Source: Tunicatimonas sp964551335 (GTDB taxonomy: Bacteria > Bacteroidota > Bacteroidia > Cytophagales > Cyclobacteriaceae). From it: a stretch of 64,000 bases of DNA. The notes under the pieces are model-generated. The model was not told the origin of the DNA. It saw nothing but the letters and a program-made list of their open reading frames with translations, and did no database searches. The stretch lies in the NCBI GenBank assembly GCA_964551335.1, contig CAZKCO010000035.1, forward strand, positions 1-64,000, given 5' to 3'. The translations under genes and the position numbers were made by a program. Each line of letters starts with the position of its first letter. Within the stretch, counting starts at the first letter, position 1. Shown in pieces: positions 33,170 through 41,963 of this stretch.

Positions 33170-35835
33170 ATATGAAGCCGAAGCAAGCTGCGCCGCCCCG
33201 CCTCGCCCAACGCTTTCTGCGCTGCTTCCTCCGGGATGAGCTAGCGGAGGAAGTAGAGGGGGATTTGGAGGAGAAGTTTTATCAAACGCTGGAAGAGCAC
33301 TCGTTAGGTCGGGCAAAGCGCAATTACTGGTACCAAGTCTTTCATTATCTGCGGCCGTTCTCGATAAGAAATTTATCAACATTTTACAACTTAACCCATC
33401 GAGCAATGTACCAAAGCTACGTTAAAATTGGCTGGAGAAACCTTAGGAAGCAGAAATCTTATTCTTTGATTAAGATTGGGGGGCTTGCCTTGGGCATTAC
33501 GGCCTGTTTGTTAATTACCTTATTTATTCAGCATGAACTTAGCTACGATCAGCACTATCCGGATGGTAATCGTATCTACCGAGTTATTGGTCTATTCAAT
33601 GACCAGGGTGAGCTTCGGAAACAAGTGTACTTTCCCGCCCCGATGGCTAGTGTGCTCAAAGATGATTTTCCAGAAATAGAAGACACTGGCAGGATCAACG
33701 CTAGTGAACTGTTTGGTGCTGGTGGCCGAGAAGTACGTCGGGCTGATAAGGAAGATAATATCTATGCCGAAGGCTTTGTATACGCCGATCAGGGATTGCT
33801 AGAAATACTCCAGCCGAACTTTGTTCAGGGTGAACGAGTGAGAGCCTTAGCTGAGCCTAATACGATCGCTATTTCTCAAAGCCAAGCTAACAAATTATTT
33901 CCTGATGAAAATCCTTTAGGACAGACGCTGGTACTTGATAACGACGAAAGTCAGCTCTACAAAGTAGGCGGAGTCTTCGAAGATTTTCCGACTACCTCTC
34001 ATTTTCAGTATGATTTTCTGATTACAATGACTGGTCGGGAATTTGGGGAAGGTGAACAAACATCTTGGCGATCCAACAACTACCATACTTATATCAGAAC
34101 TCAATCCGGAACCGAGGCTGATGCATTAGAAGCAAAGCTGAGGGAGGGAATCATCCAAAACTATATTTTGCCCAGCCTTCAAGAATCAGGCAGGGTGAAT
34201 GCTGAAGCGTTTGCCTCAAATCTTAGTATTGAGTTGCAACCTATTAGTGATATTCATTTGTACTCAGCAGGTATTAGTGATAGGCTCAATCACGGTGACA
34301 TACGTTTTGTCTGGCTATTCGGTGCGGTTGCCGTCTTTATCCTGCTTATTGCCGGCATTAACTTTGTTAACCTTTCTACCGCTAAGTCAGCCAACCGGGC
34401 CAAGGAAGTAGGGCTACGCAAAGCAATTGGTTCGGCTCGTCGTCAATTAGTTCATCAGTTTTTAACTGAATCATTATTAATTAGCTTTTTATCATTGGTC
34501 TTAGCCATAATGCTGGCTTTCTTGCTATTGCCTTATTTCAATGATTTATCAGCTAAAACTTTAACCTTTCCCTGGCAAGCTTGGTGGTTTTTACCAGTGT
34601 TAGTAGTAATGGCGATAATCATTGGTATCCTAGCCGGACTTTACCCCTCAGTGTATCTCTCTCGTTTTAAACCCGCCCAAGTACTAAAGGGAGAAGTGAG
34701 CCTAGGTAGTAAAAGCTCTAAGCTGCGCAGCGCCCTGGTTATTTTTCAGTTTGCTACCTCTATCGCATTGATTATCAGTACCGCTATTGTCTATCAGCAG
34801 ATGCAGTTTATCCTCTCTAAAGATGTAGGGTTTGATAAAGAGCAGGTAATACTGCTTCAGGGAGCAAACACTTTAGAGAAACAGCTACCTGCCTTTAAGA
34901 GCGAACTGCAGCAATTAACGGATGTAAAGCAGGTATCCGTTAGCGATTATTTACCCATTGCCGATACGAAAAGAAATCAGAACTCTTTTTGGAAAGAGGG
35001 AAAAGTAAACGAGGACGTAGGCGTAGGTGCTCAGATATGGCGCACGGATGAAGATTACCTACAAACAATGGGGATGAACATTGTCGAGGGGCGAAACTTT
35101 AATGTTGAGATGGCTAGCGACTCTCAGGCGGTAATCATCAACCAGCGAATGGCTCAAGAATTAGGGCTAGATAATCCTATTGGAGAACTAATTACCAACC
35201 GCGGCAGCGTCTGGCAAATTATTGGAGTGGTGCAGGATTTCAATTACCAATCATTGAAAGAAAAAATTCGTCCTCTCTGCCTGGTGTTGGGCAACAGTTC
35301 TTCGGTGGTATCAGTGAAAGTCAATACGGCTGATATGCAAGAGACAATGGAAAATGTAACGGCGGTGTGGGATCGTTTTTCTCCTAACCAAGCTATTCGT
35401 TACACCTTTCTGGATGAAAGTTTCGCTATGATGTACGCCGATGTACAACGTATGGGGCGAATCTTTACCAGCTTTGCTGTTCTGGCGATTGTTATCGCCT
35501 GTCTCGGACTATTCGCTCTTTCGGCCTTTATGGCGGAGCAGCGCCGAAAAGAAGTCAGCATTCGGCTGGTATTGGGAGCATCTTTCGGACAGGTCTTTCG
35601 CTTACTCACCCAAAACTATCTAGTACTTATTTTAATCTCGGTGGCAATCGCCGCTCCCATTGCCTGGTATTTCATGCAACGCTGGTTAGAAGATTACGAA
35701 TACCGCATACCTATTCAGTGGGATATTTTCGTACTAGCGGGGCTGATAGCTATTACGATAGCGGTTCTTACTGTGAGTTACCAATCCATTCGAGCAGTAC
35801 TCGTTAATCCTGCGGATAATCTTCGTTCCGAGTAA
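33166..35835 (+). CDS. MacB/FtsX-type ABC permease with N-terminal prefix domain
   Basis: This 889-residue inner-membrane protein has a prefix domain in residues 10-75 (LAQRFLRCFLRDELAEEVEGD), a first helix near residues 103-125, and a large periplasmic MacB_PCD domain. Three further helices lie near 385-405, 440-460 and 480-500, and the cycle then repeats with a second MacB_PCD and three C-terminal helices. Motifs NLSTAKSANRAKEVGLRKAIG and EQRRKEVSIRLVLGA are typical FtsX-like coupling loops. No ATPase gene is nearby, so an unlinked one must serve it. The coding sequence shares a 195-bp identical stretch with the next gene. Confidence 0.9.
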   Translation: MNMKPKQAAPPRLAQRFLRCFLRDELAEEVEGDLEEKFYQTLEEHSLGRAKRNYWYQVFHYLRPFSIRNLSTFYNLTHRAMYQSYVKIGWRNLRKQKSYSLIKIGGLALGITACLLITLFIQHELSYDQHYPDGNRIYRVIGLFNDQGELRKQVYFPAPMASVLKDDFPEIEDTGRINASELFGAGGREVRRADKEDNIYAEGFVYADQGLLEILQPNFVQGERVRALAEPNTIAISQSQANKLFPDENPLGQTLVLDNDESQLYKVGGVFEDFPTTSHFQYDFLITMTGREFGEGEQTSWRSNNYHTYIRTQSGTEADALEAKLREGIIQNYILPSLQESGRVNAEAFASNLSIELQPISDIHLYSAGISDRLNHGDIRFVWLFGAVAVFILLIAGINFVNLSTAKSANRAKEVGLRKAIGSARRQLVHQFLTESLLISFLSLVLAIMLAFLLLPYFNDLSAKTLTFPWQAWWFLPVLVVMAIIIGILAGLYPSVYLSRFKPAQVLKGEVSLGSKSSKLRSALVIFQFATSIALIISTAIVYQQMQFILSKDVGFDKEQVILLQGANTLEKQLPAFKSELQQLTDVKQVSVSDYLPIADTKRNQNSFWKEGKVNEDVGVGAQIWRTDEDYLQTMGMNIVEGRNFNVEMASDSQAVIINQRMAQELGLDNPIGELITNRGSVWQIIGVVQDFNYQSLKEKIRPLCLVLGNSSSVVSVKVNTADMQETMENVTAVWDRFSPNQAIRYTFLDESFAMMYADVQRMGRIFTSFAVLAIVIACLGLFALSAFMAEQRRKEVSIRLVLGASFGQVFRLLTQNYLVLILISVAIAAPIAWYFMQRWLEDYEYRIPIQWDIFVLAGLIAITIAVLTVSYQSIRAVLVNPADNLRSE
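33202..33396 (+). repeat. 195-bp exact direct repeat, copy 1
   Basis: This stretch, which encodes most of the prefix domain of the first permease, is identical base for base to 35887-36081 in the second permease. The flanking sequence diverges at once on both sides. Confidence 0.95.
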
Positions 35836-35862
35836 TCTCATCAAAGTTAGTTGATTTTGAAA

Positions 35863-38469
35863 ATGTCCAACCAACATCCTCCCCAACTCGCCCAACGCTT
35901 TCTGCGCTGCTTCCTCCGGGATGAGCTAGCGGAGGAAGTAGAGGGGGATTTGGAGGAGAAGTTTTATCAAACGCTGGAAGAGCACTCGTTAGGTCGGGCA
36001 AAGCGCAATTACTGGTACCAAGTCTTTCATTATCTGCGGCCGTTCTCGATAAGAAATTTATCAACATTTTACAACTTAACCTACTACGCTATGTACCGCA
36101 ACTATTTTAAAATCGGCTGGAGAAATATCTTAAAACACAAGGGCTATTCGCTGATTAACATCAGTGGGTTGGCGGTCGGTATGGCTGTTGCCCTGCTAAT
36201 CGGCCTGTGGCTGCACGACGAATTATCGTTTAATAAATATCATGAGAACTACGACCGTATTGCCTGGGTGATGCAAAATCAGACGTTTGACAAAGTCGGA
36301 ACTCAAACAAATGATAATCAACCACTTCAATTAGCCCCCGAACTGCGCGAGAACTACGGAACGTACTTTGAACATATTTCTATGGCTAGTTTCCTACAGG
36401 CCCGTACGCTACGAAATGATGATAAGGCATTGATTAAAACGGGTATGTTTATGGAAGCTGTTGTCCCAGAGATGCTTACGTTGGAGATGCTTAGTGGTAC
36501 TCGGCAGGGCTTGGTCGAACCTAATTCCATTCTGCTTTCGGAGTCCGCTGCTCTAGCGTTCTTTGGTGAAGGTGATCCGGTTAACGAGATTCTGCAAATT
36601 GAAGTTTGGTTTACAGTGAAAGTAACTGGTGTGTATAAAGATATACCTCATAACTCCAGCTTCGCTGAGGTGGAATTCATCGCTCCTTGGGAGCTTTACG
36701 AAAGTGGCTTACCGGATTATCTAAGCTGGGGTAACAACTGGTTTCAAACGATAGTACTGGTTGCGGATCATACTAATATGAATCAGGCTTCAGCCGCAAT
36801 TGTTGATGCCAAAAAGAAGCGAGTAACTGAGGACGAAGGGGCCCGGTTTAACCCTGAAATGTTTTTGCACCCTATGTCAAAAAGGTATCTGTTTTCCGAG
36901 TTTGAAGATGGGGTTAGCGTCGGTGGGCGGATCCAGTACGTATGGTTGTTCGGAATTATCGGAGTATTTGTGTTGCTGTTAGCCTGCATCAACTTTATGA
37001 ACCTCAGTACAGCCCGCTCGGAGAAGCGGGCGAAAGAAATTGGAGTTCGTAAGGCCATTGGCTCGTTGCGTAGCCAGCTTATTAACCAGTTCTTTACTGA
37101 GTCTTTGCTGATTGCGATTCTGGCCTTTATTCTTTCCCTACTGCTCGTTCAATTAATTCTTCCAGTGTTCAACGAAGTGGCTGATAAGGAAATAAGTGTA
37201 CTGTGGATGAACCCCGTTTTCTGGTTGTTAGGGTTAGGCTTTGTATTACTCACCGGGATATTGGCCGGAAGCTATCCAGCACTGTATCTCTCTTCACTGA
37301 AAGCCGTTACGGTGCTCAAGGGCACCTTCCGAACCGGACGGTTGGCGGCGCTGCCCCGTAAAGTGCTGGTGGTGGTTCAGTTTGCGGTATCAGTTAGTCT
37401 GATTATCGGAACCCTGATCATCTTTCAGCAAATTCAGTTCGTCAAAGACCGCCCGCTGGGCTACGATACCGATCGCTTGCTTACCGTTCCGGCCCGGGGT
37501 GAAATCAATCAACGCTTTGACGCAGTTCGGAATGAGTTGCTTCAAACCGGAGCGGTAGAAAATGTAGCAAAATCAGAGTCTTCTGTTACGCAGATGGGGA
37601 CGACCAATAGTGGTCTTGGTTGGCGGGGGAAAGCCCCTGGCATGCAGGATGAGTTCGTTACCATGCGGATTACCCACGAGTTTGGTAAAACTATTGACTG
37701 GAACATTATTGAAGGACGAGACTTCTCTCAAGAGTTTGCAACGGATTCTATGGGTTTAGTTATCAATGAAGCAGCGGTTGAATATATGGGTTTTGAAGAT
37801 CCTATTGGTGAGCAAGTAGATTGGGGAGAAAATGGCATTTACACCATTATTGGGGTAGTGGAGAATATGATTACCCAATCGCCCTACGCTACAGTAAAGC
37901 AAATGCTCTTTTTTATTGACTACAACCGAACCGATCTGCTCAATATCAAGCTGAAGCCGGATGTCAGTGCGCAGGCGGCCTTAGCCGATATTGAATCAGT
38001 TTATAAGAAGTTTGATCCGAGTGTTCCGTTTACGTATAGCTTTGCCGACGAACAGTACGCCCGCAAGTTCGGAAATGAGGTGCGGGTAGGAAAACTATCT
38101 GGCTTCTTTGCAATCCTAGCCATTTTTATCAGTTGTTTGGGGCTGTTTGGGTTAGCTTCCTTCGTCGCTGAGCAGCGCACTAAGGAGATTGGTATTCGCA
38201 AGGTGCTAGGAGCTTCGGTAACCAATCTATGGCAACTGCTTTCCCGAGATTTTCTGGGATTGATATTGATTGCCTGTCTGGTAGCTATTCCGTTCGCTTA
38301 TTACTTCGGCAGTGATTGGCTGCAAAACTACGATTATCGTACTGACTTACACTGGTGGGTTTTTGCAGCGGCTGCCGGAGGAGCCTTAGTAATTACTGTT
38401 GCCACAGTAAGCTTTCAAACTATTAAAGCCTCTACCGTAAATCCGGTAAAAAGCTTACGGAGCGAGTAA
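35863..38469 (+). CDS. MacB/FtsX-type ABC permease with N-terminal prefix domain, paralogue
   Basis: From the ATG at 35863 the protein has 868 residues; an upstream TTG at 35851 is less likely. It has the same order as its neighbour: prefix domain, one helix, MacB_PCD, three helices, MacB_PCD, three helices. Coupling loops are NLSTARSEKRAKEIGVRKAIG and EQRTKEIGIRKVLGA. Outside the 195-bp repeat the two genes are clearly diverged paralogues. It follows the first permease by 27 bp and should be in the same PadR-controlled operon. The cargo is unknown; such proteins transport or extract lipoproteins, peptides or lipids. Confidence 0.9.
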   Translation: MSNQHPPQLAQRFLRCFLRDELAEEVEGDLEEKFYQTLEEHSLGRAKRNYWYQVFHYLRPFSIRNLSTFYNLTYYAMYRNYFKIGWRNILKHKGYSLINISGLAVGMAVALLIGLWLHDELSFNKYHENYDRIAWVMQNQTFDKVGTQTNDNQPLQLAPELRENYGTYFEHISMASFLQARTLRNDDKALIKTGMFMEAVVPEMLTLEMLSGTRQGLVEPNSILLSESAALAFFGEGDPVNEILQIEVWFTVKVTGVYKDIPHNSSFAEVEFIAPWELYESGLPDYLSWGNNWFQTIVLVADHTNMNQASAAIVDAKKKRVTEDEGARFNPEMFLHPMSKRYLFSEFEDGVSVGGRIQYVWLFGIIGVFVLLLACINFMNLSTARSEKRAKEIGVRKAIGSLRSQLINQFFTESLLIAILAFILSLLLVQLILPVFNEVADKEISVLWMNPVFWLLGLGFVLLTGILAGSYPALYLSSLKAVTVLKGTFRTGRLAALPRKVLVVVQFAVSVSLIIGTLIIFQQIQFVKDRPLGYDTDRLLTVPARGEINQRFDAVRNELLQTGAVENVAKSESSVTQMGTTNSGLGWRGKAPGMQDEFVTMRITHEFGKTIDWNIIEGRDFSQEFATDSMGLVINEAAVEYMGFEDPIGEQVDWGENGIYTIIGVVENMITQSPYATVKQMLFFIDYNRTDLLNIKLKPDVSAQAALADIESVYKKFDPSVPFTYSFADEQYARKFGNEVRVGKLSGFFAILAIFISCLGLFGLASFVAEQRTKEIGIRKVLGASVTNLWQLLSRDFLGLILIACLVAIPFAYYFGSDWLQNYDYRTDLHWWVFAAAAGGALVITVATVSFQTIKASTVNPVKSLRSE
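35887..36081 (+). repeat. 195-bp exact direct repeat, copy 2
   Basis: Identical to 33202-33396. The tandem arrangement of two long paralogues with one perfect tract points to recent gene conversion or recombination. Confidence 0.95.
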
Positions 38470-38491
38470 CCGTTCTACTATTAATTGCCTA

Positions 38492-39133
38492 TTATCTTCC
38501 GGAGCGGATACTACGTATTTTGCTCATTAATTTCTGTAATTGAGCAACATCTTTGCGGCCGGGTTCAGTCTCAAAGCGGCTGTTTACGTCCAGTCCAACT
38601 AACTGAGGCTGTTCTATTTGTAAGGCTTCTTCTACGTTGTCTAAACTGATGCCGCCGCTAAGGAAGAAAGGAGTAGAAATTGAGTAATTTTCAAGTTGCG
38701 ACCAATTAAACGTATGACCGGATCCGCCGTAGTTCGGGGTCTGGGTATCAAATAGAAAATAATCCACGTGAGCTTCGTAATCGGCCAATTGAGAAAAATC
38801 AAAGTCTTCGCTTCCCAACCGGAATACTTTGACAACGAGATAGCCGGCTTCCTTTAGCTCCTGGCACTGCTGGGGTGGCTCGTCTCCGTGAAGCTGTACT
38901 CCGTTCAAGCCAAAGTGTTGCGCTTCTTTTAGAATAAATTCGCTGGTAGCATTTACAAATACTCCTATTTTCTGAATCCGGTCGGGAATGGCTATCAGTT
39001 CTTCCGGAACCAGCGTAGCTGCCATATAGCGGGGCGATTTTTCGTAAAAAATAAAGCCCAAATAATCCGGTTGAAGTGCAGCCACTTCCCGTAGATTATC
39101 CTCGTATTTTATGCCGCAAATTTTTAGCTTCAT
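38492..39133 (-). CDS. trpF: Phosphoribosylanthranilate isomerase
   Basis: This enzyme does the third step of tryptophan synthesis, the Amadori rearrangement of N-(5'-phosphoribosyl)anthranilate. The start MKLKICGIKYEDN contains the catalytic cysteine. Later motifs are YLGFIFYEKSPRY, IGVFVNAT, LNGVQLHGDE, LFDTQTPNYGGSG with the catalytic aspartate, and FFLSGGISLDNVEE for phosphate binding. The frame runs to 39187, but the ATG at 39133 gives the normal N-terminus and avoids overlapping kptA. It has 213 residues. It is the last gene of the trpC-kptA-trpF block, 16 bp behind kptA. trpB and trpA do not follow. Confidence 0.93.
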   Translation of the reverse strand: MKLKICGIKYEDNLREVAALQPDYLGFIFYEKSPRYMAATLVPEELIAIPDRIQKIGVFVNATSEFILKEAQHFGLNGVQLHGDEPPQQCQELKEAGYLVVKVFRLGSEDFDFSQLADYEAHVDYFLFDTQTPNYGGSGHTFNWSQLENYSISTPFFLSGGISLDNVEEALQIEQPQLVGLDVNSRFETEPGRKDVAQLQKLMSKIRSIRSGR

Positions 39134-39149
39134 ATCTTTACAAATGTAA

Positions 39150-39704
39150 TTATCCGCTTTCGGGATACTCGATATACTGGTGATCAACGTAATCCGTTAA
39201 CCAAACTCCGTTTTTTGAACGGAAAAACGTGTGGCCGTCACTTTGCATTTGCTGAGACTTAATTTTTAAAACTACTGGTTTGCCGTATCTCACCCCAACT
39301 TTATAGGCAGTTTCTGAGTCAGCCGATAAATGTACGTGGTGTCGTTGACCTTTCAGTAATCCTTTCTTCTGTATTGACACCAGGTTGTGTTCGGCCGTTC
39401 CGTGATAAAGTACCTCTGGTGGTGCAGCCAGCTCTAACGCCAGATCTACTTCAATTGAGTGGCCTTGGTTTGCCCGGATTTTTGTTTGACCGTCAGAGAA
39501 TGCAAATCGCTTCTTGTCATTATTCTCAACTATTTCCGTGAGCTGATCCAATGTCAGGTGCCTGCCACTTTGGTTTACCTTAACCAGCAGTTTGTCTACC
39601 TCAGTCCAACCATTATTGTCCAGGACTAAACCAATTGTCTCGGGCTTATGTCGCAAAACTAGGCTTAGAAACTTACTAATCTTCTTTTGTTCCGAAGGGT
39701 TCAT
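39150..39704 (-). CDS. kptA: RNA 2'-phosphotransferase (Tpt1/KptA)
   Basis: This 184-residue enzyme transfers an internal RNA 2'-phosphate to NAD+, giving ADP-ribose-1'',2''-cyclic phosphate. In eukaryotes it finishes tRNA splicing; bacteria do not have that pathway and the natural substrate is unknown. Conserved elements are LSLVLRHKPE (Arg18-His19), IRANQGHS (Arg77), LYHGT, and RHHVHLS (Arg121), matching the family Arg-His-Arg-Arg tetrad. Its ATG overlaps the trpC stop by 4 bp (ATGA) and trpF begins 16 bp after it, so it is embedded in the trpC-trpF transcript. Confidence 0.93.
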   Translation of the reverse strand: MNPSEQKKISKFLSLVLRHKPETIGLVLDNNGWTEVDKLLVKVNQSGRHLTLDQLTEIVENNDKKRFAFSDGQTKIRANQGHSIEVDLALELAAPPEVLYHGTAEHNLVSIQKKGLLKGQRHHVHLSADSETAYKVGVRYGKPVVLKIKSQQMQSDGHTFFRSKNGVWLTDYVDHQYIEYPESG

Positions 39705-40507
39705 TTATTTACATCCAACTGTTGAACAAAGTCAGTGCAAGCTTGAGCAGGATTGGGTTGCTTCATGAAGTGTTCACCAATGAGGAAGCCCTGGTAGCCG
39801 TGGTTCATCAGCGTGCGGATGTTAGCCGGATCGTTGATACCGCTTTCCGAGATTTTTATCAGATTTTTGGGCATTAACTCGGCTAATCGGATGGAGATTT
39901 CAATGGTGGTTTCAAAAGTGTTTAAATTCCGGTTATTCACCCCAACTACGTCTACGAAAGGAGCGATTGTTTCGCTTAAAGCAGTTTGTTGTAATTCATC
40001 TTCATCATGAACCTCCAGTAGTACTTCTAACCCCAACCGATGAGCTTGCTGAGCTAAAGCCAATACCCGGGGCGGAGAAAGAATAGCTGCAATCAGTAAA
40101 ATAGCATCCGCTCCTAGGGCCTTAGCTTCCATTACCTGGTATTCATCGACGGTGAAGTCTTTCCGTAGAATAGGTACCTGGTTTCGCGCGCGGGCAATAC
40201 AGAGGTCTCCGTCGCTGCCTGCGAAAAAATCAACGTCGGTGAGCACCGAGAGGGCGGCTGCGCCAGCTTTTACGTATCCCTGGGTAGTTTCGGCCACATT
40301 GGCCTGACCGTTGATTATCCCTTTGGAAGGGGATTTACGCTTAAACTCGGCAATAATACCGGGGTTAGCGTTTCGTAGGGCTTGCGACAGAGAGAATGTT
40401 TCTCGGTTAAAGAAGGGACTTTGTGTTAATTGATCCGGGCTCAGACGCGCCTTGCGCTCAGCTAATTCCTCTTTTTTGCGGACTACAATTGTATCAAGAA
40501 TGCTCAT
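39701..40507 (-). CDS. trpC: Indole-3-glycerol-phosphate synthase
   Basis: This 268-residue TIM-barrel enzyme does the fourth step of tryptophan synthesis. Motifs: IIAEFKRKSPSKG near the N-terminus (catalytic lysine), LSVLTDVDFFAGS, VPILRKDFTVDEYQV (second lysine), VDVVGVNNRNLNTF and SESGIND near the C-terminus. The frame extends to a TTG at 40528, but the ATG at 40507 fits the family and a -7 box lies just upstream. The stop overlaps kptA. Confidence 0.94.
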   Translation of the reverse strand: MSILDTIVVRKKEELAERKARLSPDQLTQSPFFNRETFSLSQALRNANPGIIAEFKRKSPSKGIINGQANVAETTQGYVKAGAAALSVLTDVDFFAGSDGDLCIARARNQVPILRKDFTVDEYQVMEAKALGADAILLIAAILSPPRVLALAQQAHRLGLEVLLEVHDEDELQQTALSETIAPFVDVVGVNNRNLNTFETTIEISIRLAELMPKNLIKISESGINDPANIRTLMNHGYQGFLIGEHFMKQPNPAQACTDFVQQLDVNK

Positions 40508-40529
40508 ATCTAAAGGTGCTGTGAGCAAG

Positions 40530-40537
40530 CAAAGTTA
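40530..40537 (-). promoter_or_regulatory. Probable -7 box of the trpC-kptA-trpF block
   Basis: The minus strand reads TAACTTTG, a perfect TAnnTTTG, 22 bp upstream of the trpC ATG. The -33 box is poor. It supports a transcription unit separate from the trpE block; no leader peptide or attenuator is visible here. Confidence 0.5.
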
Positions 40538-40580
40538 GATAAATTAGTTCGAAAAGAACGATCTTGTTGCTAGATCGATA

Positions 40581-41720
40581 CTATCTTGATCCAGTAGCTG
40601 CTTTTTTTAGAGCATTTAACAGCGGCTCACCAGTAGTACGTTCCGGCGAATAGGGGACATTGAGAAAAGCAGCTAAGGTGGGCGCAACTTGGTTCGTAAA
40701 ATACTGTCCTTCTACGCCCGCTTCTTGTACCGAAGGGGTGTCAGGACCGATGATGGCCATCCATACTTCATCGGCTCCTTCAACATCGTCACCGTGACTG
40801 CGCCACGTATCTAACGGCTCGGTGCCCCGGCCGTGGTCAGTAGTGATGATAAACGTAGTTTTGTCTTTGTACTGTTTGGTTGATTGGGCATATTCCCACA
40901 GTTCCCGGATAAAGTCGTCGGTGCGACGAGCAGCTTTGAGGTATTCATCGTAACTACCGTCGTGGGCAAAATCGTCGGTTTCACCGTAAGCAATGTATAC
41001 CACCCGGGGCTTATTCCTTTTAAGGTACTCTAATGCGTAATAATGCGTGAAAGCATCCATTCGAACGGTGGGCCAATGCCCCGGTATTTGCGGTTGAAGG
41101 GTGTTCAGCACTTTCTCCATTGAAGTGAGCGACGAACCCTGAGCGACTTCATAACCGGCGTTCACGGGAATACCGGAACGATCTTCGTTGATGATATAGG
41201 GAAATACATCCCAGGAACCGAAAGCTGCTACTTTTCCGTTAAAGCCTTTCTGTTGATTGATAAATTCCAATACCGTATGGTTGGGGTTGGGCTTTTTGTC
41301 GTTGCTGTCAATGCGGTCATCGCTGAAGCCGGTGAGTATTTCGTTGTAGCCCGGATAAGAGAACCAGAATTTATTAGTAAGATTCATCTCAGAGCCTTCA
41401 GCCCGATTTCCGTAGAGTTGTCCTTCTTGGGCAAGTACGTTAGTAAAAAAAGGTACTAGTGCATTTTTTCGTTCATCGGCAGTTTCGCGCCAGAATAGTT
41501 CTTTCAGTTCAGTAGTGTCATCTACGTATTCCGTATTAGCAATAAGTTTGGGGTCTGCACCGGTAAACATCTCCTGCCAACGGAAGCCATCTAGCGTAAT
41601 TAAAAAAATATTTTCCGTCTTATTTTCTGACTGGGCCCGAGAAATGTTGGCAACAAAAATTAACAAAAAGATAATCCGGTATACAGGATTACGAGAAGAA
41701 GAGAGTGAAGAAGCAAGCAT
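40581..41720 (-). CDS. Secreted alkaline-phosphatase-superfamily phosphodiesterase-like protein
   Basis: This 379-residue protein has a signal peptide (hydrophobic residues 14-28, ending SRAQ). The alkaline phosphatase fold is recognised by NIFLITLDGFRWQEMFTGAD near the start (metal ligand Asp), the segment KFWFSYPGYNEILTG where the nucleophile should be, GETDDFAHDG with two metal ligands, and TFIITTDHGRG with Asp and His ligands. The family includes nucleotide pyrophosphatases, phosphoglycerate mutases and sulfatases. It lacks the CxPSR motif, so it is not a formylglycine sulfatase. The substrate is unknown. Confidence 0.8.
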   Translation of the reverse strand: MLASSLSSSRNPVYRIIFLLIFVANISRAQSENKTENIFLITLDGFRWQEMFTGADPKLIANTEYVDDTTELKELFWRETADERKNALVPFFTNVLAQEGQLYGNRAEGSEMNLTNKFWFSYPGYNEILTGFSDDRIDSNDKKPNPNHTVLEFINQQKGFNGKVAAFGSWDVFPYIINEDRSGIPVNAGYEVAQGSSLTSMEKVLNTLQPQIPGHWPTVRMDAFTHYYALEYLKRNKPRVVYIAYGETDDFAHDGSYDEYLKAARRTDDFIRELWEYAQSTKQYKDKTTFIITTDHGRGTEPLDTWRSHGDDVEGADEVWMAIIGPDTPSVQEAGVEGQYFTNQVAPTLAAFLNVPYSPERTTGEPLLNALKKAATGSR

Positions 41721-41935
41721 AAGGTTAGGTAAATAGATTGTGAAACTAGGCTGTAATGCAGCCAGAAGCTTTTTTATGGTAAATGTTAATTCAATATATC
41801 TATTTCTTAAAAATCAAAAAACAGTTTGTTAGGTAGCATGGAGGCTCCTGATAAAGCAGGGAGCAGGTAAATAACGCGACTAATGCCGGAGTGACTAAAA
41901 TGGGGGCTTATTTACGTTTTTCTTGCCCGATCTTC

Positions 41936-41943
41936 TATTTTTG
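41936..41943 (+). promoter_or_regulatory. Probable -7 box of the arginine deiminase gene
   Basis: TATTTTTG fits TAnnTTTG and lies 20 bp upstream of the ATG. TTTA at 41911-41914 is a possible -33 box with a 21-bp spacer. The rest of the 243-bp gap (41721-41963) shows nothing recognisable. Confidence 0.5.
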
Positions 41944-41963
41944 CAACAATTAATCATTACAAC

